From contig OZ036017.1 of the NCBI GenBank assembly GCA_964035015.1, forward strand, positions 3,703,253-3,767,252: a DNA stretch of 64,000 nucleotides, in the 5' to 3' direction. Numbering within the stretch: the stretch's first letter is position 1; the number at the start of each line of letters is the position of its first letter. This document shows positions 1-8,784 of the stretch, one piece after another. A program made the position numbers and the translations under genes. The notes beneath the pieces are model-generated. The model worked only from the letters and a program-made list of their open reading frames with translations. It made no database searches and was not told the origin of the DNA. Source of the stretch: Corallium rubrum (lineage: Eukaryota; Cnidaria; Anthozoa; Scleralcyonacea; Coralliidae).

Positions 1-370
1 TCATCACGTGGAGAACCCTGGAAAAGTCGGCTAGAATTATATCAACAAACCTATCCCTAACGACTCTAGTGAGTCTACTTCTCATCCAGCGGTTTCTCGA
101 GTGCTCGGAATGTTTGGGGCCAACAGCCGCCTGGTATTTCCCGACAACATACCCATATTCTGTGTCACCACACCCTCGACAGGAGAACACCTCAGTGTTT
201 ACCAGTACACGAAATCTGGAACAAGTCCCACACCACAGTTTCATACTACGTCCGGGCGGGTAATCAGTCAGATCTGTTAACTTAAGCTCCATCTGCTTAC
301 AGACCCATTCAACGCTTGAAGACTGTAGATCCCTCAACCCTTTTGGTAGGTGCGACCAGGAAACAGACAT
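1..370 (-). CDS. Zinc-ribbon protein of Polinton A, 3' end cut by the window edge
   Basis: An uninterrupted minus-strand frame starts at the ATG at 370-368 and is still open at base 1, giving 123 residues of a longer protein. Around residues 50-72 there are two Cys-x2-Cys pairs (CGTC and CRGC) about 17 residues apart, the pattern of a zinc ribbon. A basic, Arg-rich stretch (SRNRWMRSRLTRVVRDR) follows. The ATG is directly preceded by TTATA, as for several neighbours. Zinc ribbons of this type suggest nucleic-acid binding or a transcription-factor-like role, but I do not recognise the family. The next gene upstream on the same strand begins at 822. Confidence 0.6.
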   Translation of the reverse strand, partial: MSVSWSHLPKGLRDLQSSSVEWVCKQMELKLTDLTDYPPGRSMKLWCGTCSRFRVLVNTEVFSCRGCGDTEYGYVVGKYQAAVGPKHSEHSRNRWMRSRLTRVVRDRFVDIILADFSRVLHVM

Positions 371-414
371 TATAACTAGATCCTAATAGATCTTCTTAGC
401 CCCTACAAAACCAG

Positions 415-822
415 TTAGGACGTCAGATACCCACCAACCAGACCAACAGACCCAATAAACAGGGTTTGGTACTCTTTCATCTCACCCGATGGCTTGTAAT
501 AGTCAGACAACTCAGGCTTTAGCTGGGAGAGCTCAGCAGCCTCAGTCTGTCTTAGGTTTGATTTCAGCAGATCCAGAGCGTGGTTCGTTGTGTTGATGTC
601 AGCGTTGGCGTCAGACAGTTGCTGTCTCAGCTTTTGTATCCTATCCTTTTTAGCTACCTCGCTTTCATACCATTTCTCCTTTGCTTTAGGCAGCTGCTCA
701 AGGGCGTGGTTGTGTCTTTTGATTTCAGCTTCATATCCACTATGGTTTAACTTTGAGAACAGAAATCCAGCACCCGCGAAGGCCAAGGCGTTAAACAGTC
801 CACCAGCAACTACACTAGCCAT
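415..822 (-). CDS. Coiled-coil protein with N- and C-terminal hydrophobic segments
   Basis: This 135-residue protein is intact. Residues 1-25 are hydrophobic and rich in Ala/Gly/Phe, consistent with a membrane anchor. Residues about 30-105 are charged, heptad-like and probably coiled coil, with Gln/Lys/Glu/Leu-rich helices. The last 15 residues are again hydrophobic and glycine-rich. The ATG at 822-820 directly follows a TATATAG box. The function is unknown. Position and architecture suggest a virion or membrane-associated structural protein, but that is inference. Confidence 0.6.
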   Translation of the reverse strand: MASVVAGGLFNALAFAGAGFLFSKLNHSGYEAEIKRHNHALEQLPKAKEKWYESEVAKKDRIQKLRQQLSDANADINTTNHALDLLKSNLRQTEAAELSQLKPELSDYYKPSGEMKEYQTLFIGSVGLVGGYLTS

Positions 823-877
823 CTATATAACTAGAAGTAATATAGTGCCACGGCACCTCCTCCCCCGTGGCATTATT

Positions 878-1344
878 TTATAAAAATTCCGTGATAATAG
901 AATAAATCTTAGACCTATCCCAAAATGGAATCCTGAGTAGGGAATGACCATTATCCTTGGCGTATTTGTTTTTTATTTGGTCGTGATTTTTTTGTACCCT
1001 AAAGCGCATCTCTGCCTCTTCTTGGGTTATTTTATCCGACCAGGTGGAAGGATAAAAATGATGTCCACCATCATATTCAATCAGTATAAAACGGCCGTCA
1101 CCAATAGGTATTGCAAAGTCATACCTTAGAAGACCACCACCACACCCCACCAACTTTTCAAACGTCTTCTCCCTAATTGCCTCAACTCCATTAGCGCGTA
1201 GGGCATCCTGTACATCTCTTTCTCCCTAGACATAGGGATGGGGCAGCCAACGTGTTTCCTCTCCACCTCAGTTTCATAGACGTCCATAGTAACCACTACG
1301 TATGGGGACTCTCTTAGGCTACTTAGGTTTTGAGAAAGGGTCAA
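878..1344 (-). pseudogene. PD-(D/E)XK-like endonuclease of Polinton A, frameshifted
   Basis: Two overlapping minus-strand frames form one gene with a 1-nt frameshift near 1195. The upstream part (from 1344, or from an internal ATG giving MDVYETEVERK) runs into the frame that encodes the nuclease core. The core has LRYDFAIP, then ILIEYDGGHHF, then a K-N-H-D-x2-K stretch and LLRIPFWD. A catalytic Asp, a Glu-x-Asp-Gly-x2-His motif and a late Asp/Lys helix followed by LLRIP are hallmarks I associate with Vsr/homing-type PD-(D/E)XK nucleases. It may act in genome processing or recombination. The frameshift indicates it is dead in this copy. Confidence 0.6.
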
Positions 1345-1555
1345 CTGGTAGTACCCTTTGCCTGAGCATATTTAATCCCAACCGTGCTGATCCCAACGGC
1401 TAGAGCCAGCTTGACGGTACCTTTTATAGACTCGGGAGTACCCAAAGGTTCCCTCAGTATCTTCTTCGGGTCATGGAAATCGCCACAGCCCCGCTTGTTG
1501 TCAGGAGAGCGTCGTAGAGCTCGTTCAACAGTTCTTTTCGGTCGACGGTTGACAT
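1341..1555 (-). pseudogene. Small unknown Polinton A protein, frameshifted
   Basis: The ATG at 1555-1553 opens a short frame beginning MSTVDRKELLNELYDALL. Around 1490, near a GC-rich run, the sense-like sequence jumps one frame and continues as a glycine-rich segment with a hydrophobic helix (VKLALAVGISTVGIKYA) to the stop at 1341. The whole product would be about 70 residues with one membrane-type helix. The ATG is preceded by AGTATA, matching neighbouring genes. No family is recognised. The call rests on codon continuity across the shift and on the promoter-like context. Confidence 0.4.
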
Positions 1556-1659
1556 TATACTACTATATATTTGATTCGTCAAAACTGTCTAAAACCAGGG
1601 AAGCCCGGGTCATCTGGGTTACGGCATTTTGTGGTTTGGATTTCACTACGGTTCCTTCC

Positions 1660-1995
1660 TCAACAGTTTCCAACCTTTGGACCTCTCTTTTTTTCCCGAA
1701 TCATACTGTAATAAAGTGATGTCCCCCCGATAACCAATCCAGCGGTTCCAATTAGGTAGCCGTAATAAGTTGGCCAGTTTCCACCAACTCCGAGACCAGT
1801 TTCAGCCGCCAGCCGCTCCCTGGCTTTCCTCTCCTTGGCTGCCTTCGATATCTGGGCCAGCCGTTTACCAGCGGCCACCCGTTTTGGGTCTTTGATTTTT
1901 TCCGTCTTGATTACTGATGTTATCTTAGGGGCTTCCAAGTCTGAACCTGGTGTTTCTGTATTCTTGGGTGTTTCGGACTTAGTTCCGTCAGCCAT
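1660..1995 (-). CDS. Small basic protein with C-terminal membrane helix
   Basis: This 111-residue protein has an acidic/Ser-Thr N-terminus. A lysine/arginine-rich block at residues about 33-65 (KDPKRVAAGKRLAQISKAAK) resembles a DNA-binding helix. A single hydrophobic segment (residues about 75-97) and a short charged tail follow. The ATG follows a TATATAG box. I recognise the KDPKRVAAGK-type block as recurrent in cnidarian Mavericks, but it has no known function. Core or membrane-anchored DNA-binding roles are possible. Confidence 0.6.
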   Translation of the reverse strand: MADGTKSETPKNTETPGSDLEAPKITSVIKTEKIKDPKRVAAGKRLAQISKAAKERKARERLAAETGLGVGGNWPTYYGYLIGTAGLVIGGTSLYYSMIREKKRGPKVGNC

Positions 1996-2150
1996 CTATA
2001 TATTAGTCTATATTTCATCTGTCAGTTGATCTGTAGGGAATCTTTAAGGTCGTCTGTCAGTTGATCTGTAGGGAATCTGTGAGGTCGTCTGTCAGTTGAT
2101 CTGTAGGAATCTGTGAGGTCGTCTGTGGAACCTCTAGGATTGTCGGCCAG
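1996..2150. repeat. Three short tandem repeats, about 37 bp unit
   Basis: The unit containing GTCAGTTGATCTGTAGG and the phrase AGGTCGTCTGTCAGTTGAT recurs three times between about 2020 and 2130, with small length differences. It sits upstream of the leftward genes and before the rightward kinase gene. It could be a spacer or a binding-site array. No function can be assigned from the sequence. Confidence 0.6.
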
Positions 2151-2326
2151 TAGCCAACAGATTCGGTTACGTAGTACTCCTCTTTATTATTCCTCCTAAC
2201 ACAATGTCCCATCACCCCGATAGCTCTTCTAAGTCCATGGAAGACAGCTAGTATGGGTCGTCTGAGTCTCTTTGGGATCTTTATATAAAATACAAAAGGT
2301 CTAAGTCTAAATTGTGAACCGGGGTA

Positions 2327-3043
2327 ATGACCAACCCAAAGCTCGGTGCCCGGCTGATCGCCCTCGACGGAAACATCGGTGTGGGGAAAACAACGTTCGT
2401 GAAACCATTCGCTAGAAGAAATCGTTACTACCTTATTGAAGAGCCAGTTGACGACAATCCATACCTCGAAAAGTTTTACGCCGACCCCAAAAGATGGGCG
2501 TACAAAATGGAGACCTGGTTCCTCGGTGAAAGAATCCACGTCTACCTGAAGGCTCTGGAGTTAATCAACGAGGGGAAGAATGTGATCATAGAGTGAACAC
2601 ATCACAGCTGCCTGGCTTTCACGAAAAACTGTTGGCGTAATGGGTGGGTGACTGACGAACAGTTTTCTAACTACTCCAGAGTTTTCCACGAACTGAATGA
2701 TCTACTCGCAACTCCTGATGCCCTAATAGTTTTGGAAGCCTCAGTTGACACCTGTCACAGGCGAATGCTTAAAAGAGTTCGGGAATGTGACGTCGGTGTA
2801 ACCAAAAGCTATCTCGAGTGCATACAAAGGTATATGAAAGAAATGACTGAAATGACTATCCTTAAGGGAACCAAGCTGATCACCCTCGATTGGGAAAACT
2901 TCGGTCCGGATGAATCGTTTTTAATCGGTGTTCTTAACGAAACTCCTAGTGGATCCCACGGTTGGATGGCTTGTGTAGGTAACCGAGACGTCTACATACC
3001 AGAGATAGTTAAAACCGTTAGCCAGACTCAACAGGCTCAGTAA
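2327..3043 (+). pseudogene. Deoxynucleoside kinase of Polinton A with in-frame stop
   Basis: The start ATG at 2327 gives a protein with the P-loop GNIGVGKTT at residues about 17-25 and the EEP motif of the dNK/thymidine kinase 2 family at about 38. A TGA at 2594-2596 falls directly after the Glu of the conserved ERS-type motif. The same frame then continues without interruption to 3043, with a helical C-terminal half (E-A-S-x-D-T-C-x-R-R, the lid region). The normal role would be phosphorylation of deoxynucleosides to feed viral DNA synthesis. A TATATAAAA sequence lies about 40 bp upstream. Length (about 238 residues) suits the family. The single nonsense codon marks decay. Confidence 0.8.
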
Positions 3044-3539
3044 CTGGTTGACCGTAGGTCTTGTGGTACCGCGGAGTCATACTGTCGAAACGTGGGCAGA
3101 CCTCAGTCACAATGTCGTCGAGTACACGAACGTCAGACAAAAAAATAGTCTCATCGTACTGAACTCCACGTAGGAAGTTCCTGATTTGTGTCAGAACCTT
3201 GTGATAGCTAACATGAGCGAATTCACATTTTTCCAGTTTGCCCATCCCCGACTTGGTCATATACCCTTGGATTAGGACGCCAGGACCGGCTATGGTCCCG
3301 GGGACCACCGGGTTAGCTGTAACGCCACCAGCTATTCCTCCAATTACAGTCAGCCCAAAGTTGACCATCTCGAGGATCATTTGTACTCTCTTCAGCCGGG
3401 TATATTTCCATTTGTAACAAGTCGCTAGCTTGTGGTAATACGAGAAGAGCTTCTGTAGTTTGTCCAGTTCAGCCGATTGGAGGTTTTTAACAATGTGGTT
3501 GATGCTAATAACGCTTTTTCTTTTCCTTTTTCTTTTCAT
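3018..3539 (-). CDS. Unknown protein with basic N-terminus and central hydrophobic hairpin
   Basis: This 173-residue intact frame begins with a run of alternating Lys/Arg. A helical region (residues about 20-55) is followed by a glycine-rich hydrophobic stretch (about 58-95) that could form one or two membrane helices, and then by a charged C-terminus. It overlaps the kinase gene end on the opposite strand by about 26 bp. The layout of an amphipathic helix, a Gly-rich membrane hairpin and further helices is loosely like SLATT-type membrane proteins, but I cannot confirm that. It is intact despite decay of its neighbours. Confidence 0.55.
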   Translation of the reverse strand: MKRKRKRKSVISINHIVKNLQSAELDKLQKLFSYYHKLATCYKWKYTRLKRVQMILEMVNFGLTVIGGIAGGVTANPVVPGTIAGPGVLIQGYMTKSGMGKLEKCEFAHVSYHKVLTQIRNFLRGVQYDETIFLSDVRVLDDIVTEVCPRFDSMTPRYHKTYGQPVTEPVESG

Positions 3540-3543
3540 CTAA

Positions 3544-4366
3544 TTACAGGTTGTATTCAGCCATGGTTTCGTTACAGATCTTCTCGATCTCGGGTCTCCC
3601 CAGACGACCCTCTATGATTTTCATACCGTAAAAGTTGATGTCTGAATAGTACTTTTAAAGCTGTTTAGCCCGAACACATTCAGGTAAGATGTCCCTATTT
3701 GATCGATGTTACTGATAAAAAATGAGTCTTTTAGTATCTCACCATTTATCCTGACGTGTGACACAACAAGCCCAGATAGCCAGTGGGCAGATACCAGGAT
3801 CTTCTTTCCAATGAACTTCGCTGGGATTGTACACTCGTGAAGCCTATGTGGTGACGACCCATCTATAAACAGTTTGTCATTCACCCCAGTTTTAAACCCA
3901 ATGCTTTTGCCGAGACTGTTGTCATTATTGGAAATAATCATTTCCCAGGTATTTGACGCCGGTCTTATAGTATTCCTCTTTACCACAACAAAAACTGAGA
4001 CATCGGTGAACATGAGTCTGGGTATGCTAACGTGGAAGGCCGTTCTTATTGAGGACTCAGGGTAAAGGAAGTGGTGGTCGCCAGCGGTGTTTAGCTGTGG
4101 GTTGATACTAGGAGGTCTCCAAAACATGGCTGAGTTGGTCTCACCGTCCTTGTCTTCTATGTAATCAACAAAGGGAGGGAGTTTGGAGATCGCGTTCTTA
4201 CTAGCTCTGGTTACGTTCAGGTTGAAAATGACCTTGTGGTCATGGGCCTTCGGTGAAGGATCTCTTTTAGTCTACTGTTGAGCTGCTTTAGATCACTGTT
4301 GAGTTGCTTAGCGGTCTGACTAGGGGCCCCCTTTTCCGGTTTGCTGTAACCATAAAACAGACTCAT
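3544..4366 (-). pseudogene. LamG/concanavalin-like protein, two frameshifts
   Basis: The gene starts at the ATG at 4366-4364 (after TATAT) with a short helical N-terminus. It shifts frame near 4260, runs through the longest open segment (4127-3621), and shifts again near 3655 before ending at 3544. The central segment alternates short beta-like strands and holds WEMIISNN, a Gly/Asn-rich NGEI turn, and VFGLNSF. The final frame ends with a G-R-L-G-x-P-E-I-x2-I-C helix. That succession (strand-rich fold ending in G-R-L-x3-E-I) is typical of LamG/concanavalin-A-like lectin domains. Such proteins in viruses are often surface or attachment proteins, which is inference here. The stop lies 4 bp from the next leftward gene start at 3539. 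Confidence 0.5.
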
Positions 4367-4371
4367 ATATA

Positions 4372-4758
4372 TCATAGGATGTATTTACTGAACAGATACC
4401 CGAACGCGGCTGTTAGGACCAACAACACTCCCAACTCATTGTCCCGCTCTGGTTGTCTATCAGGTGTGTGAAGTATTTTATCAGGTGTATGGACGACTGG
4501 TTTATCAGGTATGTCGTCTAGTGTTTCCAAGTGTGAACCGCTTTCTTGGTGTAGCTTCTTTGGTGGTTGTTTGTGAACACCTTGGTAGCTGACTTCAGAA
4601 TTAATACCGAACTTCATGTCTTGTGATGCACGTTTCAGTACGTTGTTATATCCTAGAATTTTCTTCTTTAATATTATCAGTGAATCTGGGACTAACCACG
4701 TGTCAGGGCTTATAGCCACATTCTGGGTGACGTTAGTATCTGATATTGCCTTGTTCAT
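4372..4758 (-). CDS. Tail-anchored unknown protein
   Basis: This 128-residue intact frame has a helical N-terminal half. A proline/histidine-rich linker carries a repeated phrase (HTPDKILHTPDR) at about 88-100. A single hydrophobic C-terminal helix (LGVLLVLTAAFGYLFSKYIL) would anchor it in a membrane with the bulk outside. No family is recognised. It lies head-to-tail with the 321-residue gene upstream and the LamG-like gene downstream, so the three are probably co-oriented structural genes. Confidence 0.5.
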   Translation of the reverse strand: MNKAISDTNVTQNVAISPDTWLVPDSLIILKKKILGYNNVLKRASQDMKFGINSEVSYQGVHKQPPKKLHQESGSHLETLDDIPDKPVVHTPDKILHTPDRQPERDNELGVLLVLTAAFGYLFSKYIL

Positions 4759-4802
4759 ATTTAAAATCCAAGTACTAACACTATAGTTAACAACAGCATC
4801 TT

Positions 4803-5768
4803 TTACAAGGACTCTGGATTCTTGCTGTGTTTCGAGACTGCCAGCACCTTTGTTAACAATACTGACCCTTGTTTTAGCCTGTGAACCAGAACGGCGTAAA
4901 CATAAGCCTCGCTGCTTTCATTCAGATACTGCAAACCTATTTTAGTGAAACCATTTGTTCGTAAAGGTATGAACCTTCTGTAGTGTGTCTTATAATCGCT
5001 ATTGAGACGCCACATCCACTCATGAATTGGATGGTTGTGTTTGAAACCAGGATTAGGATTAATCAGGTACTTTTTTTCTCTAGGTATATTCGCCATGTTG
5101 TCAATCACATCGGGGCTTTCCACGCCAAACTCTCTCATTAGGCTGCTTCTCGTTTCCGTTATCAGACGTCTTAGTATACGCCGCGTGGTAAAATAAAGGT
5201 GGAAACGCATAATCGAGGTAACCACTGGAAAGACATCGTCTGAGAATTTTAGGTGTTCTATCCCAACGCCACAGCAGTATGAACTGAGGTAAACAGCGGT
5301 TATAAGTTGGTAATAAGGTTCATTGTTATTCCACGTTTTCGCGATGTCCGTCCGACTACCTGGATTTAGAACTGGTAATTTTGCCATAAAAAAGTCCTGG
5401 TGGCTAACATAAATCCTGAAATTGTTAAGGTCGTAGTCTATAGCATTATCTGACAGATATGTAAACCTCGAAAAGTCGTATTTTCCCTCAATATCCCTCT
5501 TCCAGTGTCGCTTACCCTGAATTTTCTGTATCGTACCATCGCCAAGCCATATCTTTGGAAATCTTGGCGGTGGTTTATTTATTGTTAAATACTTGGTGTA
5601 GTTTTTATTGTTCTTAAACTCCGAATCGCCAGTGTAGACGTATGAATTATCATCAGTAGGTCCGAAGAATACACCAGGTTCTGATTTAGCAAACACTGAA
5701 TCAGTTATGAACTTGGTTCTATCGGCGTATGGATATTTGGTGAAAAATTCTCTCAAGGTCTTATTCAT
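4803..5768 (-). CDS. Unrecognised 321-residue Polinton A protein
   Basis: An uninterrupted frame from the ATG at 5768, rich in aromatic residues (Tyr, Phe, Trp) and Asn, with no clear membrane helix. A Cys-Cys pair (SSYCCGVGIEHL) lies near residue 165, and an Arg-rich helix (TTRRILRRLITETRSSLMREF) at about 195-215. It is the longest unbroken gene of this Polinton. It starts 24 bp from the divergently transcribed integrase, so the two share a short intergenic region with TATAT motifs. I do not recognise a family. A capsid-accessory or DNA-binding role is conceivable but unsupported. Confidence 0.55.
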   Translation of the reverse strand: MNKTLREFFTKYPYADRTKFITDSVFAKSEPGVFFGPTDDNSYVYTGDSEFKNNKNYTKYLTINKPPPRFPKIWLGDGTIQKIQGKRHWKRDIEGKYDFSRFTYLSDNAIDYDLNNFRIYVSHQDFFMAKLPVLNPGSRTDIAKTWNNNEPYYQLITAVYLSSYCCGVGIEHLKFSDDVFPVVTSIMRFHLYFTTRRILRRLITETRSSLMREFGVESPDVIDNMANIPREKKYLINPNPGFKHNHPIHEWMWRLNSDYKTHYRRFIPLRTNGFTKIGLQYLNESSEAYVYAVLVHRLKQGSVLLTKVLAVSKHSKNPESL

Positions 5769-5791
5769 ATAACAAAGGTTAGGTTATATGA

Positions 5792-6859
5792 ATGGGAGAG
5801 GAAGGACACCACGTTGCATTAGAACAGGAACTGAGAGATATCTACTACAATCCGAAAACAGGATATCAGTCAGCTGAACGGTTGTACCAGAAGGCATTGG
5901 GGGAAGGTATTGATGTGAGTAGAAAAATGATCCGGGATTGGTTGAAAACACAGGACACATACACGAGGTACAAACCGGCTGTGAGAAAACGTAAGTTCAG
6001 ACAGACGTTCGTCAACCACCTCGGTGAACAGATACAGATGGACTTGGTTGATATGGGAAAGTACAAGAACCAGAACAAAGGGTACTACTGGATCCTAACG
6101 GCTGTTGAAATCCTGAGCAGATACCCTTTCGCGTTCCCCGTTTACAGGAAGGATAAGAGAAACATGACCGGGGCTGTGGCTGAGCTGTTGGAACAGTTCA
6201 AAGATCGATTTGGTAGTTACCCTGACCTAGCCCAGTTCGACGACGGAAAGGAGTTTTACAATGTTGGTGTGAAGGACCTCCTGAAGGAGCGTGGTACTAA
6301 GTACTTCAGTACGTACTCAGACAAAAAAGCAGCGGTCGTCGAACGGTTTAACAGAACACTAAAAACTGTGATGTGGAAGTATTTCTACACCAAGGGGATG
6401 TATAAATGGATTGATGTCCTAGACGACCTCGTTGGAAATTATAACAACACAAAACAGTGTTATTCTGCTGAAGCAGAATACATTGTTCGGCCACCATTTT
6501 GGTGGTTATCCTTTACCCAAGTTTAAGATTGGGGACACTGTGAGGGTGTCAAAGTACAAGAGTATATTTACGAAAGGCTACGAAGCTAACTTCACTGAGG
6601 AAATCTTCAAGATAACGAAGGTCATTCGTGGTGATCCAAACGTTTACGAGATTGAGGACGCTGAAAACGAACCGATTATTGGAAAGTTCTATGATTGAGA
6701 GCTGTCGCCGGTGAACAAGAAGGACGACGTGTACAGAATCGAGAAAATACTGAAAAGAAAGAAACCGCTGGAAAGAAAATGGTGTTGGTCAAGTGGTTGG
6801 GCTATGACAACAAACACAACTCATGGATACCCGAGAGTGACGTACTGGACCTGGGTTAA
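5792..6859 (+). pseudogene. Polinton A integrase (rve DDE plus C-terminal chromodomain), degraded
   Basis: The N-terminal part reads openly from 5792: a helical region with YYNPKTGYQSAERLYQKA, then the rve core with Asp in MDLVDMG, Asp in QFDDGKEF and Glu in VVERFNRTLK. It catalyses strand transfer of element ends into host DNA. After about 6490 the frame shifts, a stop follows near 6696, and another shift lies near 6775. The terminal frame ends at 6859 with VKWLGYDNKHNSWIPESDV, the signature of a chromodomain. The domain order matches the intact homologue at 31225-32307. It is inactive as it stands. Confidence 0.85.
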
Positions 6860-6873
6860 TGTATACTCAGACA

Positions 6874-7544
6874 ATGAAACTAACATTGTTCATTGAAAAC
6901 GGTGAAAAGACTGTCTACTTCGATGAGTCCATCGTGGTGATAGGTCCGAGACCACAAATAATGCTGAAGAAAGCGACGGTATTCTGGAACTATAACAATA
7001 TAGTATCAGGTTTGAACGACTCAGCGTCGTTCGACGGTAAGGAGGCACTCACTTTTGAAGGTTTCTGGACTTTGACGCGTTGGAAACATTCGTTAAGACT
7101 CTAGCCGGGGCCCATAGTGGGGTGCTTGAGTTAAAAAAGAACGCTTATTATGGAACATCTAGAATAAAGACGTCGAAGAAGTTAGAACTCGGAAAGATGG
7201 GTCTTCTTTTAGGGTTCAACGAGGGTGATGTGATAACTGGTGGTAGCGAGTGGACGAACAGTCCGAACCAGGTGGACATCAACAGATGGTTGAGGTATGT
7301 TGAAATTTTATGTGACGCTGTCGAAAGCGAGAAAAGTCTGTACAATGGAAAAAGGAGTAACCTGATTGGCACTCTTCCAATTACCTCTGAACAGAGTCTG
7401 AAAGGAAGTGTACAGCATTATACAGACATTGAGTCGAAAGTTGAGATACAGAAGGGTGTTTATAATAAGATGACCTTTAGAGTTCGCGGGAATAACGGTT
7501 CTGAGAATGTTGGGGCTGTTCTGCTTGAGCTGTACATAGGCTAG
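6874..7544 (+). pseudogene. Putative penton-like minor capsid protein of Polinton A, one frameshift
   Basis: The frame starts at the ATG at 6874 (MKLTLFIENGEKTVYF) and shifts near 7080. It continues in the frame ending at 7544 with VRGNNGSENVGAVLLELYIG, giving about 223 residues. The protein is strand-rich with a glycine-rich C-terminus. It lies between integrase and the 7551 gene, where Polintons commonly place the single jelly-roll minor capsid (penton) gene. Assignment is by position and fold impression, not by a diagnostic motif. A different structural protein is possible. Confidence 0.45.
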
Positions 7545-7550
7545 TATATA

Positions 7551-8767
7551 ATGGCTGAAGGAGGAGAAGACTATGAAATGGATGATCTCATAGATGAAGA
7601 AGAGGAAGAAGAAACCAGTGAGACGAGCTTCACCGATGGAGACCAGAGAAGAAGTCTGGTAGGCCACCACACGTTCGGTATAGGTGATATAACCCGCGTA
7701 ACAGAAGGAGAAACTAACCATAGGTTCGACGATGGTTTTGGGGTACATGAGAGCGCTGTTACAGAAAGGAGAAAGAAACTCCTCAAAGATGTGCTTAAAA
7801 TCACGGTGAATAAGACGGACGGTAAAGAATCTAAGTATTTGTTGGAAAATATTGGATCTGTTTATGGTAAGAAAAGTGGCCTTATCGGATTGGAGTTTAA
7901 AGGTGAAAGAGTTATAGTACGTAAGAAGGGTGAGTTTGTGTATAGTGAAGCAGAAAAGAATGCCAAAGCTGTCGAGCGTTTCAAGAAGCTGGTAAGGAAA
8001 GCCGGAGAAGAGCATTCTAGAAAAGTTGCAGGAGCCGTCGAGGAGTCTAACAGTGACTCAACGACTTCCGAAGTTGTGTATGACATAATCTCACAAGTCA
8101 GCTCAGAGAGTGATAGAATACTTGAGGAAAGAGAGGACCTACAAGAACAGGCGAGAGGAATATTCCTGAGTGAACAGGAAGTAAGAGAATTCATTGGAAT
8201 GCTCGAACCACATGGTACAAGTGTAGAAAAGATTGAGGCTCTTGAGATAGAAGCTAGAAACTACAGACAAAAAGCGGCTAACGAGGAAGACCCTCGTAAG
8301 AAACAACTGTATGAAAATTTCAGCGAAGTGGCGGAAATGAAGGCGGACACAATAAGAATTAGGATTGGCGATGCCCCCGAACATGATGTTTTGTCTATCT
8401 TAAACGACGAAGTGGAAAACAATGACCTGAACAGACTAGAAAGGTTTAAAAAGTGGGCCAGGAAGAATATGGTTGGCCTGTCTGCTATAGCCATCACCAT
8501 AGCTGGAATAATAACCAAAATAGTTGTGGCGGCTAGATAGGCTGTCTTGGGGGGAGCAAAACCCTTGGTGGTTTCGCTAAGGCACTCGCTAACTTAGCCA
8601 AGAAGCTGGGACCTCTGTTGGCGCCACTGTTCAACCTACTAACACAGGTTCTGACTTGGGGAGCAAAAGGGATAGCATGGTTAGCCAAAAATCTATGGGT
8701 TTTAGCCATAGCTATGGCGTTGTTACTGTATGACTACTGGACTAAAAACAGAAAAAGTAGAAAATAA
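7551..8767 (+). pseudogene. Large acidic/coiled-coil virion protein with C-terminal hydrophobic region, stop and frameshift
   Basis: From the ATG at 7551 (preceded by AGTATATA) the frame encodes 329 residues. There is a Glu/Asp-rich N-terminus, an internal Lys/Val-rich region and long charged helices (residues about 130-290). A hydrophobic helix (GLSAIAITIAGIITKIVV) precedes the stop at 8540. Beyond the stop and a run of six G near 8550, one frame over, sense-like sequence continues to 8767. It contains repeated Leu-Ala-Lys helices and a membrane helix (LAIAMALLLYDYW). I recognise this amphipathic/membrane tail as recurrent in cnidarian Maverick proteins. Function is unknown; a virion internal membrane or minor capsid role is plausible. 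Confidence 0.55.
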
Positions 8768-8784
8768 AATCTACCATGTAGTAT

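Noticed and set aside
2057-2539. 160-codon minus-strand frame
   Set aside because: It is the shadow of the kinase gene on the opposite strand and of short tandem repeats; it has no protein-like features.
7308-8518. Minus-strand frames antisense to the 7551 gene
   Set aside because: Phe/Ser-rich antisense translations of an acidic, helix-rich gene; no independent support.
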